Assembly: GCA_947496465.1 (NCBI GenBank)
Contig: CANMCX010000022.1
Location: 1 to 47,763, forward strand
Origin: Marinifilum_A sediminis
Lineage (GTDB): Bacteria; Bacteroidota; Bacteroidia; Bacteroidales; Marinifilaceae
Reading direction: 5' to 3'
DNA length: 47,763 bases
Below the pieces are notes generated by a model that made no database searches, was not told where the DNA came from, and saw only the letters and a program-made list of their open reading frames with translations. Below are positions 16,864 to 26,201 of this stretch, one piece after another. The translations under genes were made by a program, and so were the position numbers. The stretch's first letter is position 1, and each line of letters starts with the position of its first letter.

Positions 16864-18102
16864 TTATTCGTAACGAATTGATTCTATTGGTCTAAGGTTG
16901 GCTGCTTTTTTTGCTGGCAAATAACCAAATGTTACCCCAACGATTACAGAAAACAAAAATGCGATTACAACAGAATACAAGGTGACACTAGTGGTAATTT
17001 CCGTAAACAGCGTAATGCTTAAGGATAAGCTTAAGCCAAAGAGTACACCAATAATTCCCCCAGTAATACTAATTACCAATGCTTCGGTAATAAACTGTGA
17101 GAGTATCGCATCGCGCTTGGCACCAATGGCGCGTCGAACACCAATTTCTCTGGTTCGTTCCATTACGGTTGCCAGCATAATGTTCATGATTCCAATTCCT
17201 CCAACAAGGAGTGATATCGCTGCAATAGAGCCAAGAAGAATGTTGTAAATTCTGCGTTCCTTCTCTTCTTGTTTCAATAGTTCAACAGGTATAACAATGC
17301 TAAAATCCTGATTCTCGAAATGGTGACGACTCACAAGGTTTTCAATGATCTCCGCAATTTTTGTAATGTTTTTGGAGTCTTTTACCTTAACCGTGATTTG
17401 CTTTAGTTCACTGGCGAGTTCCTTTTCTTTCTCAAATCGTCCATTAAAGGTAGATAGGGGAATGTAGATGTCGGAGTTCAAATCTCTCGAAGCCAGTTCT
17501 CCAACTGTTTCGGTAAAGAGCGATTTGCTTTTTAAGACACCAATTACCTCCAGCCACTGATCATCAATTTTAATGCTTTGTCCTATAGGATCGTTCACAT
17601 AAAAGAATTTTGCAGCAATGTCGGAACCAATAACGCAAACTTTTAATTGTCTGTCGTAATGATCCTGGGTGATAAAGCTTCCCAATTCTGTAGTATAATT
17701 CAGAATTTTTGAAAACTCTGGTGTGATACCTATTAGGTTCGATTTTACCGATTTATCCTGATATTTAACATCCGATGACTTTTCAGCCTGAGGAGCGATA
17801 TTCTCCACCTGAGGAACAATGTTTTTTATGGCTTCTACATCCTCCAGTGACAATCCTTGCGAAAATTTGGCACGTGCAGTCTCCAGTTCTTCGTCCGATA
17901 AATCCTTGTCGCGAATAATAATATTGTTTACACCTAGCTGTTGAAACTTTTTTATGGCTTCACGTTTTGCACCTTCACCAATGGAAAGCATAGCAATAAC
18001 AGATGCTACACCAAAAATAATTCCCAACATGGTTAAAAATGAACGCACTTTATGATCGATGAGACCATTAAATGCCACTCGTAGATTTTCTTCAATTTGC
18101 AT
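16864..18102 (-). CDS. MacB-like ABC permease
   Basis: The 412-residue protein has one N-terminal TM helix (FLTMLGIIFGVASVIAMLSI), then a large periplasmic MacB_PCD-like domain at about 45-275 and three C-terminal helices with an FtsX domain. The coupling region MERTREIGVRRAIGAKR is characteristic. MacB-type systems do not move substrate across the inner membrane. They pump periplasmic substrates out through TolC. The three adaptor genes upstream and TolC gene downstream complete the machine. Confidence 0.92.
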   Translation of the reverse strand: MQIEENLRVAFNGLIDHKVRSFLTMLGIIFGVASVIAMLSIGEGAKREAIKKFQQLGVNNIIIRDKDLSDEELETARAKFSQGLSLEDVEAIKNIVPQVENIAPQAEKSSDVKYQDKSVKSNLIGITPEFSKILNYTTELGSFITQDHYDRQLKVCVIGSDIAAKFFYVNDPIGQSIKIDDQWLEVIGVLKSKSLFTETVGELASRDLNSDIYIPLSTFNGRFEKEKELASELKQITVKVKDSKNITKIAEIIENLVSRHHFENQDFSIVIPVELLKQEEKERRIYNILLGSIAAISLLVGGIGIMNIMLATVMERTREIGVRRAIGAKRDAILSQFITEALVISITGGIIGVLFGLSLSLSITLFTEITTSVTLYSVVIAFLFSVIVGVTFGYLPAKKAANLRPIESIRYE

Positions 18103-18116
18103 GATAAGATTTTTGA

Positions 18117-19313
18117 TTAGCTTTCTATTTTCACTTTACTGATAGGAATTAACTTTTGACCCGTTTTTAGATCCGACTTGAGAAGGGTGAATTTGTTATT
18201 CACGGCTTCTACGCTAATGTTGTGCTTTTGTAACTTTCCACTTTCTTTCGTAAAAACATAAGAAATCCCTTCTTCTGTGAGTACACAATCATTGCTTACA
18301 AAATTGGCTTCCTTGTAATTGGCATAGTAGATTTCAGAACTAACCGTCATACCTGGTTTTAGTCTTGGATCCGATTCTTCAATTAATATTTCACAATCAA
18401 AAGCTTTTATTCTGCTATCTTTTTCTTTTGGCTTACTAAGTTTTCCCAGGGAATTAACCGATCCATGAAAAGCTACTGATGGTAAAGCATCCAAGCGAAC
18501 AAGGACTTTCTGCCCCAATTTGATTTTTTTATAATCCAATTCATTAATCTTAGTGCGAACTTTCATTTTCCTTAAGTCAGGAACCAAAGCGAATGCCTGT
18601 CCTAAAAATAGTTCATCACCAATTTTATATTTCAATTTGGTTCTTCTGTTCGGTTTTATTTGAACAATGCCATCGCTCGGACTCTTTACATTTAGTTTGT
18701 CGATTGCGGAATACGCATTGTCAATATTATCTTTAATCTGCTTCACTTTCAGTTTCTGAATGATGAGCTCATTTTTTCGGATAATTTCCTGAAGAGAGAT
18801 TCTTTCTTTAGCCTTTGCCAGTTGAATCTCAACTTGCTCAAATTCCATCTTCTTTATTTTGTATTTCTGCTTCGATTCAAACTTGAATTTTTCCAGTTCA
18901 AGTTTTTTCAGATCGTAATTGGCTTTCTCTTCTTCCAAAGCTGTTTCCAGTTTATGAATCTCGATTTTATTGCTAACAATGGTTTTATTTAAATTGGCTT
19001 GCTCCAATTCCAATTGGGTTTGTAGTTCGATGATCGCTTTTTTAACTGAGGATTGATCGAATTTGGCGATAATGTCACCCGTTTTAATTTCCTGACCATT
19101 TTCTGCCAAATCAATAATTTTAAATTCCCAACCATAGGAATAACCTATAGATGGCAAAGTAATTCCCTTGGAATAAACAGCTTGTAATTCACCCGATTCG
19201 TTTATAGAAGCTTTGTATTCTCCTTTTTGTATGCTGTGAAGGTTCTTTTTATCGATACTATTACAGGAACAAAAAAGAAGACTTATAAAAATGTATTTTA
19301 CAATTGATTTCAT
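18117..19313 (-). CDS. HlyD/MacA-like periplasmic adaptor lipoprotein, third of three
   Basis: The 398-residue protein has a lipoprotein signal with the lipobox in ISLLFCSCNSID. A biotinyl-lipoyl-like barrel half follows, then a long coiled-coil hairpin at about 80-200 rich in Lys, Glu and Leu. The second barrel half (LNVKSPSDGIVQI) and a membrane-proximal domain complete it. It would bridge the MacB-like permease and TolC. It lies 14 bp before the permease gene. It is a diverged paralogue of the two adaptors upstream rather than a recent copy. Confidence 0.85.
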   Translation of the reverse strand: MKSIVKYIFISLLFCSCNSIDKKNLHSIQKGEYKASINESGELQAVYSKGITLPSIGYSYGWEFKIIDLAENGQEIKTGDIIAKFDQSSVKKAIIELQTQLELEQANLNKTIVSNKIEIHKLETALEEEKANYDLKKLELEKFKFESKQKYKIKKMEFEQVEIQLAKAKERISLQEIIRKNELIIQKLKVKQIKDNIDNAYSAIDKLNVKSPSDGIVQIKPNRRTKLKYKIGDELFLGQAFALVPDLRKMKVRTKINELDYKKIKLGQKVLVRLDALPSVAFHGSVNSLGKLSKPKEKDSRIKAFDCEILIEESDPRLKPGMTVSSEIYYANYKEANFVSNDCVLTEEGISYVFTKESGKLQKHNISVEAVNNKFTLLKSDLKTGQKLIPISKVKIES

Positions 19314-19323
19314 AATTACTGTT

Positions 19324-20535
19324 TTAGGATTCTTTTACTACTTCCTCTTCAAGTTTAAAAGGATCGGTTAAAGCAATTTTGTCATCTTCAGCTAAGCCTT
19401 TTTCAATAATGATAAAATCGTTGTTTGAAGCTCCTATTTCTACATTTTTCTTTACAAATGAATTCCTTTTTTTCAGGTAAACCCAATGCTCATTTTCCTT
19501 TGAAAAAAGTGCGTCGGATGGAATAATGAGTTTGTCGCTAACTTTATCGATAAGGATGTCGCAACTCACGGTCATACCAGGCAAAAGCTTATCCGAAGAA
19601 CCTTCAATTAGTGCCTCTACCGGAAAGACTTTTATTTTAGTCTTATTGTTTTTGTTTTCTGCCAAATTTGCAATTTTCGAAATCTGAGCCTTAAAATTAA
19701 GATCCGAATAGGCATCAAGCTTAACTTCAACATCTTGTTTGGGAAGTATTTTCGAAATGTCAATTTCGTTGATTTGAACCATTGCCATGATCTCACTCAA
19801 ATCGGGTAAGGTAATCATAGGGTTGCCTGGCCAGGTTTGATCACCTGTTTGCCATTTGTTTCCCGTTCTCCAGTTCTTGGTGAGTATGGCCAAGCCATTC
19901 GAAGGACTAATTACCGTTAGGCTTGCTAGAGCTTCATCTCCTTGTTCCAGTTTTGTTTTTAGCTGTTCTATTTTTAGAATGGATTGTTGAAGTTCTTCCT
20001 TTTGAATCTTTTTTGTGTTTTCAATTTCATCCTGAGCCTTGGATAAGGATATTTTTGCCTTTTTAAGCTTCAATTCAATTTCCTTTTTGGTTACCTCTGC
20101 TTCAAATTCAGCCAGTTCAAAATTTATTTCCGAGATTTTATGCGATAGGGTAGTTACCTTTAAATTCGACTCCAACTCGTCTAATTTTGAGGCATTCTGT
20201 GCTTTTAGTTTCTCAAGCTCAGCTTTGGCAATTTCCATTTCATTTTTCGATTGCTCAATTACTTTACCTACTTCCGACGGATCGAAAACAATAACGGTAT
20301 CGCCTTTGTTTACTTCGGCACCATCTTCAATTAATTTAATGATCTTAAGGTTCCCATATCTCCATGAAATGTTAGGGGAAGAAATGTTTACTGAATTGGT
20401 TGCCTTTAATTCACCCTCTTCGGAGAGTACAATTTTCAGATCACCTTTCTTTACTTTGTACAATCCAATATCTGAATTGGTTTGATTGCCACAAGCAGCA
20501 AGCACTAAAAGCAAGGGAATTAGGAATTTGTTCAT
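19324..20535 (-). CDS. HlyD/MacA-like periplasmic adaptor lipoprotein, second of three
   Basis: The 403-residue protein begins MNKFLIPLLLVLAACGNQ, a clear lipobox with the modified Cys at residue 16. The barrel halves (INISSPNISWRYGNL-like region early and LTVISPSNGLAIL later) flank a coiled-coil hairpin at about 85-200. PGMTVSCDILID marks the beta-barrel domain. It is ten bases from the next adaptor. Its GNKWQTGDQTWPGNP loop is shared in form with the first adaptor, so these two form a subgroup. Confidence 0.85.
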   Translation of the reverse strand: MNKFLIPLLLVLAACGNQTNSDIGLYKVKKGDLKIVLSEEGELKATNSVNISSPNISWRYGNLKIIKLIEDGAEVNKGDTVIVFDPSEVGKVIEQSKNEMEIAKAELEKLKAQNASKLDELESNLKVTTLSHKISEINFELAEFEAEVTKKEIELKLKKAKISLSKAQDEIENTKKIQKEELQQSILKIEQLKTKLEQGDEALASLTVISPSNGLAILTKNWRTGNKWQTGDQTWPGNPMITLPDLSEIMAMVQINEIDISKILPKQDVEVKLDAYSDLNFKAQISKIANLAENKNNKTKIKVFPVEALIEGSSDKLLPGMTVSCDILIDKVSDKLIIPSDALFSKENEHWVYLKKRNSFVKKNVEIGASNNDFIIIEKGLAEDDKIALTDPFKLEEEVVKES

Positions 20536-20571
20536 GTGATTTAAATTTGAACTGTTTGGGTTTGTTTCGTC

Positions 20572-21798
20572 TTATAAATTCTGAGTTTTTTTTATCAAAC
20601 TCTTTTCAGGTTCTATTATCGAAATAATATCACCTTCATCAACACCCTTTTCGATAACCATAGAACTGGAGTTTTTGTACAAGGCTTTTACCTCTTGTTT
20701 AATAAACTCTCCATCTAATTTTTTGTATACATACAGGCAAGTGTCCTCTTTCTGAATAGCTACCAATGGTAAACTAATTGTACTATCCAATTTTTGAGTT
20801 TCTACCTTGCAGATAACAGTCATGCCCGGTTTAGGCTCAAAATTTAGACTGTCTACACTTGCACTCACATCAAAAAACTTGACTTTGGAATCTTTCGAAA
20901 TGGGTTTTCCAACAGGCGACTTCTGTTTTACAAATCCGGTAAGGAACGAATTGGGTACAGAGCTAATGGTCGCCTGGTAATTATTGTCTTTATTTATTGT
21001 TTTGTATATTCCTTCTGGTAGGTTGAATTTAATCTGATATTCACTTGTATTGGAAATAGTTACCACTGGCATTCTTCTCCAAACAGCATCTCCTTCGACC
21101 AAAACCGGACCGCGACCCCATTTCTTCGACCGCAATGCTATTCCATCGGTACTGGCTTTTAAATTCAACTGATCTAACAAACTTTTACTGCTTTTTAATT
21201 TATTTTCGGCTTGTTTGATTTTTAGATTTTGCTTGTTGATTTCAGATTGGTTAATCTTTATCAAGCTTTTAATTTTGCGCTCAATCTGTTGCAGTTCTAT
21301 TTCTGCCATCTGTAAATTTAGACTCAAAAGCTCCTTTTTTGTTTCACTGATAAATTGCTTTTGGATGGTATCCAATTGCTGTATTGCCACTGAAGCCTCA
21401 ATGGTCTCCTCTTGTGCATAAAGCAATTGCAATTGTAGCTGATGGTTGGCTTTTACTTTTTCAAGCTCTGCTTTTTCTATGGCAAGTTCTTTGGATTTAT
21501 TGCTGTACTGATCTTCAAGATTTGAGCATTGCAATTTACAAACTACATCGCCTGCTTTCACTTTTGATCCATTAGGTATTAGGTAGGATATAGTGGCGTC
21601 ACCGCTAATGTTGGGACAGGATATGGTTGTGGTTTTAATAGGTTCCAATTCTCCCTTAATCACAACATGATCCAAAAAGGATGATCTGGATACTTTAAAG
21701 GTGAATTCTTTCTCAGAATCGGAGTTGGAGCATGAAAAACAGCCTAAAATGAATATGAATAGAGAACTTTTAAGTAGAATAGAATAAAATTTAATCAT
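20572..21798 (-). CDS. HlyD/MacA-like periplasmic adaptor lipoprotein, first of three
   Basis: This is the first gene of the efflux transcript, 408 residues. The signal peptide ends in a lipobox-like FILGCFSCSNSD. The order is again barrel half, long coiled-coil hairpin (about 85-205), barrel half (LNLKASTDGIALR) and the PGMTVICKVETQ beta domain. Having three adaptors with one permease is unusual. They could form a mixed hexameric tube, or be used alternately. Confidence 0.83.
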   Translation of the reverse strand: MIKFYSILLKSSLFIFILGCFSCSNSDSEKEFTFKVSRSSFLDHVVIKGELEPIKTTTISCPNISGDATISYLIPNGSKVKAGDVVCKLQCSNLEDQYSNKSKELAIEKAELEKVKANHQLQLQLLYAQEETIEASVAIQQLDTIQKQFISETKKELLSLNLQMAEIELQQIERKIKSLIKINQSEINKQNLKIKQAENKLKSSKSLLDQLNLKASTDGIALRSKKWGRGPVLVEGDAVWRRMPVVTISNTSEYQIKFNLPEGIYKTINKDNNYQATISSVPNSFLTGFVKQKSPVGKPISKDSKVKFFDVSASVDSLNFEPKPGMTVICKVETQKLDSTISLPLVAIQKEDTCLYVYKKLDGEFIKQEVKALYKNSSSMVIEKGVDEGDIISIIEPEKSLIKKTQNL

Positions 21799-22433
21799 GT
21801 ACTGGTATTATTATCATCTGCACAAATCTTTCTCCCTCAAATTAACATTATAGTTGACGGATATAAATATAACTATAAATTTAGTACAAAACTTAAGTAA
21901 AGTTTATTCATTTCTGATTTGAGCCAATGTTTTAACAAAATTTAACAAGCTAAGATCTCATATTTTTTAGGATATGTGAAAGGAAATGGTGCTTGATTCA
22001 AATGGATTATCTGTGGTGAATGCCTGATTCTTGTCATTTAGCGTATTGGTTTGTAGTGATTTGTGGATTTTTGTTGGAGAAGGTGAATGAAATAGGTGAT
22101 TTGTAGTTTCCATTTAAATTAGAGGAATTTAGATTCTTGGTTTTGTAAATTCAGATGGAATAAAATGGGTAAAATCGGTGAGTGCTTATTGGTAATATGT
22201 AATTCATATAATATATCATCATAAGTTTAATTTGAAACTACATTGTAACTTACAATGTATTGGGTTTTGTTTATAAGATAGGTAGGAGTTATGGGTGGAT
22301 ATCTATTGAGGAAATACAGAAGGTAACCTATTTTGGATTTAATCTAAGAAAAAATGACTCCTGCTTAACCTAAGACTTTGTATGGAGAGATAAAAAGCTG
22401 TAACTTAAGTCTTATTCACTAACACTATCTGAA
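21799..22433. other. Divergent spacer between the efflux operon and the 22434 gene
   Basis: No gene is supported in this 635-bp AT-rich spacer. It should hold the promoters of the efflux operon (leftward) and of the 22434 gene (rightward). The only clear structure is the 21-bp palindrome at 22239-22259. Confidence 0.6.
22239..22259. promoter_or_regulatory. Perfect 10-bp inverted repeat, operator-like
   Basis: TACATTGTAA-C-TTACAATGTA is exact on both arms with a one-base centre. That size and symmetry is typical of TetR- or MarR-class operators. It sits 175 bp before the 22434 start and 440 bp before the efflux operon start. Which gene it serves is unknown. Confidence 0.5.
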
Positions 22434-23216
22434 ATGAGAAAAATATTACTTTTTGTGGCGCTGGTCTTGTTTTGTAGTACAAGCATGGCACAGCAGGAAA
22501 CATTTCTGGTTTTTGAGTTTATGAAAGTTACAGATAACCAGGAGATGGATTATTGGGAAACCGAAACGTTCTGGGAGAAAATACATGCCGAGCGTTTGAA
22601 GAGTGGAGAAATTAAAGGTTGGGATCTTTGGTCCCTTAAGCCTGGAGGTACAGAGCAAGGCTTTCAGTATTTGGCTGTTACTTTGTATGATGATCCGGTA
22701 AAAGCGTTAGCTGATGGAGATATTTGGGGTGCAGCTAAAAATGCATACCCTGATATGACGGATGAGGAGTTGCGTGAGGCTCTAAAGGAAGGGACAGCTT
22801 CGCGGGAACTAAGTAAAAGAATGTTTTTGACGGTTATTAAATCAACTACCGATAATTATAAAATGGAAGTGGGTTCGGTAATGAGAATGAATTTTATGGA
22901 AGCTTTGGATGGTAAGTATGATGAATACGAAAAAGCGGAAATGGAATTGTTTTTACCGATTCATCAGGATAGGGTAGATGCTGGAACGATGAGTCATTGG
23001 GCACTGGCTAAGGTATTAATGCCATCGGGAAGTAAGGTGAGAACGACTCACATGACATTTGACTGGTTCAAAGGGTATTTGCATTATTTTGATGCCTATG
23101 GCAGAAATGAAGTGTTCAATGTTGATGCGGAAACTCAAATGAAAATTGATGAGGCGATAAAAATGCGGGATTTGAATTGGACTTATCTGGCAACCATGAA
23201 GAAAACAGTGAAATAA
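22434..23216 (+). CDS. Secreted protein with two dimeric alpha/beta-barrel-like repeats
   Basis: A signal peptide (MRKILLFVALVLFCSTSMA, followed by QQ) precedes a 240-residue mature protein. It has two halves of similar layout. The first begins ETFLVFEFMKVTDNQEMDYW and has WDLWSL. The second begins MEVGSVMRMNFMEALDGKYDE and has SHWALAKVL. Each half looks like a ferredoxin-like alpha/beta repeat of the NIPSNAP/dimeric barrel kind, but catalytic residues are not obvious. It is probably periplasmic. It is monocistronic with a strong terminator downstream. Confidence 0.72.
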   Translation: MRKILLFVALVLFCSTSMAQQETFLVFEFMKVTDNQEMDYWETETFWEKIHAERLKSGEIKGWDLWSLKPGGTEQGFQYLAVTLYDDPVKALADGDIWGAAKNAYPDMTDEELREALKEGTASRELSKRMFLTVIKSTTDNYKMEVGSVMRMNFMEALDGKYDEYEKAEMELFLPIHQDRVDAGTMSHWALAKVLMPSGSKVRTTHMTFDWFKGYLHYFDAYGRNEVFNVDAETQMKIDEAIKMRDLNWTYLATMKKTVK

Positions 23217-23236
23217 CCACACAAATATTGAATTGT

Positions 23237-23272
23237 AAAAAGAGGATTTTCAATCTTGAAAATCCTCTTTTT
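23237..23272. terminator. Very stable bidirectional terminator
   Basis: A 17-bp perfect stem (23237-23253 with 23256-23272) carries A/T tracts at both ends. It ends the 22434 gene and the convergent 23310 gene. Confidence 0.9.
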
Positions 23273-23309
23273 GTATAATTCTTAAACAGCCTAAAGCAGT
23301 AATTGTGCC

Positions 23310-23888
23310 TTAAGGAACTGTGTTCATGATCACATACCAATCCCATTCATTCGGATCGCCAACACCTACACTTGGTGTGTAACGAAAAATGCCAATCTTT
23401 TTACCGCTTTTAAGATATCTTTTTACGATCGATAAATTATTGATGGAATTCCAAATCGATTCCAAAGGATAATCGACTCCTTCTTCAGGAAAGATGATTT
23501 GAAATTTATCATCAACAGGCGTATCTATTCGGGTATCCAACTCAAGAAATTTACCTGGAGCATAAATGTATTCAGGAAATTTACGCTTCCCTTTTCCTGC
23601 CCAAACAATCGACCCATCAAAAAGCAACTCTTCTTTTGGCTCATAGTACAAACTGATGTTACCAAAATCTCCTGGCGGATCGTAATCCACGCTTATGGGT
23701 ATCTCCTCCGATTCGTTAAATTCTGAATGAAGGAACAATTCTATACCACCCTCAAAAACAAAATCGGTGTAATTTACCTGAAGTAAAATTACACTATTAT
23801 GGTGTGCGTGATATAAATAATCATCGTCATTATCATCCAAACAAGAGGAGAGCAATCCAACCAATAAAATAAACATCCACTTCTTCAT
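23310..23888 (-). CDS. Hypothetical lipoprotein
   Basis: The 192-residue protein has a lipoprotein signal (MKKWMFILLVGLLSSCLDD) with the Cys at residue 16, followed by an acidic DDNDDD run. In Bacteroidota an acidic stretch right after the Cys is a surface-export signal, so it may be displayed outside. The rest is beta-rich, with EGGIELFLHSEF and PPGDFGNISLYYEPKEEL. No family is recognised, and there is no SusD-like or enzyme motif. Confidence 0.7.
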   Translation of the reverse strand: MKKWMFILLVGLLSSCLDDNDDDYLYHAHHNSVILLQVNYTDFVFEGGIELFLHSEFNESEEIPISVDYDPPGDFGNISLYYEPKEELLFDGSIVWAGKGKRKFPEYIYAPGKFLELDTRIDTPVDDKFQIIFPEEGVDYPLESIWNSINNLSIVKRYLKSGKKIGIFRYTPSVGVGDPNEWDWYVIMNTVP

Positions 23889-24213
23889 CGCTTCTAAATT
23901 TTAGATTTACCGATCTAAAAACCACAAAATTAATACCAGATTAGCAATTGATTTGTCGGTTTTTGGATTCTTTCTTTTATTGGCAGATGAAGAAAAGGGG
24001 ATTTGGTTGCTTTCAAGGACTTGAATATTATTTTCGATTAAGAATCAAGAAGAGGAATTACAACATTTTGATTATCACATCTCAAAATTTACAGAGACTA
24101 TTTCTTTTCAATTGGAATGATATTAAAAAGGATTTGTAAAACAATAATAATATTAATTCTCAGTTAATTATCTTTGAAAAAGTGTATGGAATTCTTAAAC
24201 TGATTTTTTTACG
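23889..24213. other. Spacer without a supported gene
   Basis: A 63-codon frame at 23948-24139 has no domain-like pattern and no good start context. I consider it spurious. The region presumably holds divergent promoters for the lipoprotein and the metallopeptidase-like gene. Confidence 0.5.
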
Positions 24214-25062
24214 ATGATAGAAATGAAATCTAAGAAAATTTTAATATTTGTTTTCCTTATTATATCCACAACGCTTTGTGCTCAGAAAGAACATGGGATA
24301 TGGGAGGTTAAAGAAGGAAGAGTGATTGGGAACGACTCAGCAAACTTTTCAATGGCTGAAGATTATTGGCAGACGATACATCACATTTTACCTTCCGATT
24401 TAATCGACAAGTATATTGTTTCGCTAAGGCTATTTACAGATGGTATTGATAAGGATATGGGTGGAATAAATCAGATGGATAAGACCGTTGAGTATTGGCA
24501 ATTCGACCTGGATACAGAAGATATGGATCTATTGACAAGTGATTCAATAAAAATACTCAATTACACTCATACCTTGATACATGAGTTTGGTCATTTACTG
24601 ACTTTAAATTCGACCCAAATTGAACTTACTGATGATAACTATCAATCCGAAGGAAAAGGATATTTAACAGATGAAGGATATGCACGCAAAAGCAGTTATC
24701 TGAATTTGTTTGTAAAACAATTTTGGAAGCCAGCTATATTAAAAGAATGGGATAGAATAAACAGGAAGAAAAATGAATCAAAGAGAATTGATTTCTTGTA
24801 TGATTTTTACTTGTTACGTCCTAATGAATTTGTAACAGATTATGCAGCTGAAAGTCCTGAAGAGGATATTGCGGAATCCTGGACATTTTTTGTTTTAACA
24901 GATAAACCTCTACCCACTTCAATAAAATATCAAAAGCTTGAGTTTTTCTATCAGTTTCCAGAATTAATTGCTTATCGGGAATTGATCAGAAAAAGAATAA
25001 AATTTATACCTGAACTATATCTCGAAAATTATAAAAATCCGGACACAAGTCCCAAAAGATAA
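24214..25062 (+). CDS. Secreted putative zinc metallopeptidase
   Basis: A signal peptide (KILIFVFLIISTTLCAQ) is best fitted by the second ATG at 24223, though the first at 24214 is kept here. The key motif is LIHEFGHLL at about residue 125-133, an HExxH zinc site. A later EEDIAESWTFFVL segment could provide the third, acidic ligand, as in other secreted zincin-like proteins. The product is 282 residues and would act in the periplasm or outside. The substrate is unknown. A terminator follows at 25191. Confidence 0.72.
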   Translation: MIEMKSKKILIFVFLIISTTLCAQKEHGIWEVKEGRVIGNDSANFSMAEDYWQTIHHILPSDLIDKYIVSLRLFTDGIDKDMGGINQMDKTVEYWQFDLDTEDMDLLTSDSIKILNYTHTLIHEFGHLLTLNSTQIELTDDNYQSEGKGYLTDEGYARKSSYLNLFVKQFWKPAILKEWDRINRKKNESKRIDFLYDFYLLRPNEFVTDYAAESPEEDIAESWTFFVLTDKPLPTSIKYQKLEFFYQFPELIAYRELIRKRIKFIPELYLENYKNPDTSPKR

Positions 25063-25190
25063 GCAAGCAGTTATTGGTAGAGTTAAATATGTAATTTCAG
25101 ATACCGATGAGGCGATTTTAAACAGTGTTCTAAAACGTCATTCCATTTAAGAATTAGGTGTCATTTTAATTGAATTGTGCACAATAGAAT

Positions 25191-25227
25191 AAAGAGACTG
25201 AACCCTGAATTGGGTCAGTCTCTTTTT
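25191..25227 (+). terminator. Terminator downstream of the metallopeptidase-like gene
   Basis: AAAGAGACTG pairs with CAGTCTCTTT, extended by ACCC/GGGT around a TGAATT loop, and is followed by T residues. Confidence 0.8.
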
Positions 25228-25741
25228 GTTGTAATGATGGGTGAGATGTAGGTGAAAAATACTTTTTAAAGTAAACAATACACATTTTCCGTCTTTGCAC
25301 CTCAGTATCAAATAGTGATAGATATCCTGATTAAAGAATTAATTGTGGTGAAAATAATATTTTTATAAAAAAAAGATATATAGCTAAAAATATCTTCTAG
25401 CATTGGAAAATACTAGCAGTTCGATGTGTTATGAATGGCTATTTTTACATGATAAGCAAACGTTATTTATATATTAATGCATTTTTCATTTGGAAATTAA
25501 AGAAATTTTTCCTTAACTTTATTTAAACAATTCAAGCAATTGATTACTTGAGGAATAGATCGCAAGTAGAATCTTACTTTACTTAATCCACTAAATACTT
25601 TTAAGATCACCTGATCGAAGTATTTTACATTTGCTAAATCACTCCCTCGATTCCGATGACTATCGGAGCTTCGAGTTAGCAATATTCTATATCATATTTA
25701 TATCATTTGAATGAATTGTAAGCCAATTTAAATTTTTTACA
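25228..25741. other. AT-rich spacer with no supported gene
   Basis: A 61-codon minus-strand frame (25497-25682) is open but resembles nothing I recognise. It could be the tail of a decayed transposase or chance. Apart from a small CCGAT/ATCGG palindrome near 25655, nothing stands out before the repeat array. Confidence 0.45.
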
Positions 25742-25972
25742 AATGGACACTCATGTTTCCCAAAAGGAAACAATCACTTTCCGAGAGCTTGAAAATCAGA
25801 AATTAATGGAAACAAATTCAACACGAAAGCTGCCATATCAAAAAATAATGGAAACAAATAGGTTTGGAATGTTACCAAATGGAATAATATTCAAAACAAA
25901 TCCATTTTGAAAGTCGGCATATTGGAAAATAATGGAAACAGATCGATTTGGAGAGTTTCCATATTGAAAAAT
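25742..25972. repeat. Second 21-bp-phased repeat array, 11 units
   Basis: The stretch divides without remainder into eleven 21-bp units starting at 25742. From about the fourth unit two types alternate in a 42-bp super-period. Type A reads AATGGAAACA..., starting at 25805, 25847 and 25931, with a diverged one at 25889. Type B reads like AAAGT..CCATATTGGAAAAT, starting at 25826, 25868, 25910 and 25952. Type B carries the rough complement of the type A core (GGAAAC against GTTTCC), so the array is a chain of alternating half-sites. It lies 229 bp upstream of the 26202 gene. Confidence 0.82.
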
Positions 25973-26201
25973 TTTAGAGCCCTAAAACAGAATGATGAAT
26001 GAAAATTAGTAAACTTTTTATTGGCCTGAAAGAGTTAAAATTCAATGCTTATAGCCCCTTTTAGCAAAAGAGTTAGAAGGAGAGTTAAATGTAGTAAGTA
26101 AATCAATTTTTAATATCCAATCGAGTTGTATGATTCACTCACAGTATGTATTGTCTAATGAAATTTGTAGTGTAGCATAACTCCTAAAAATCAAAAAAAA
26201 C

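Noticed and set aside
23948..24139. 63-codon open frame between the lipoprotein and metallopeptidase-like genes
   Set aside because: It lies in an AT-rich promoter region, with no conserved features.
25497..25682. 61-codon minus-strand frame that might be a transposase tail
   Set aside because: It has too little sequence and no recognisable transposase motif. It is left as spacer.
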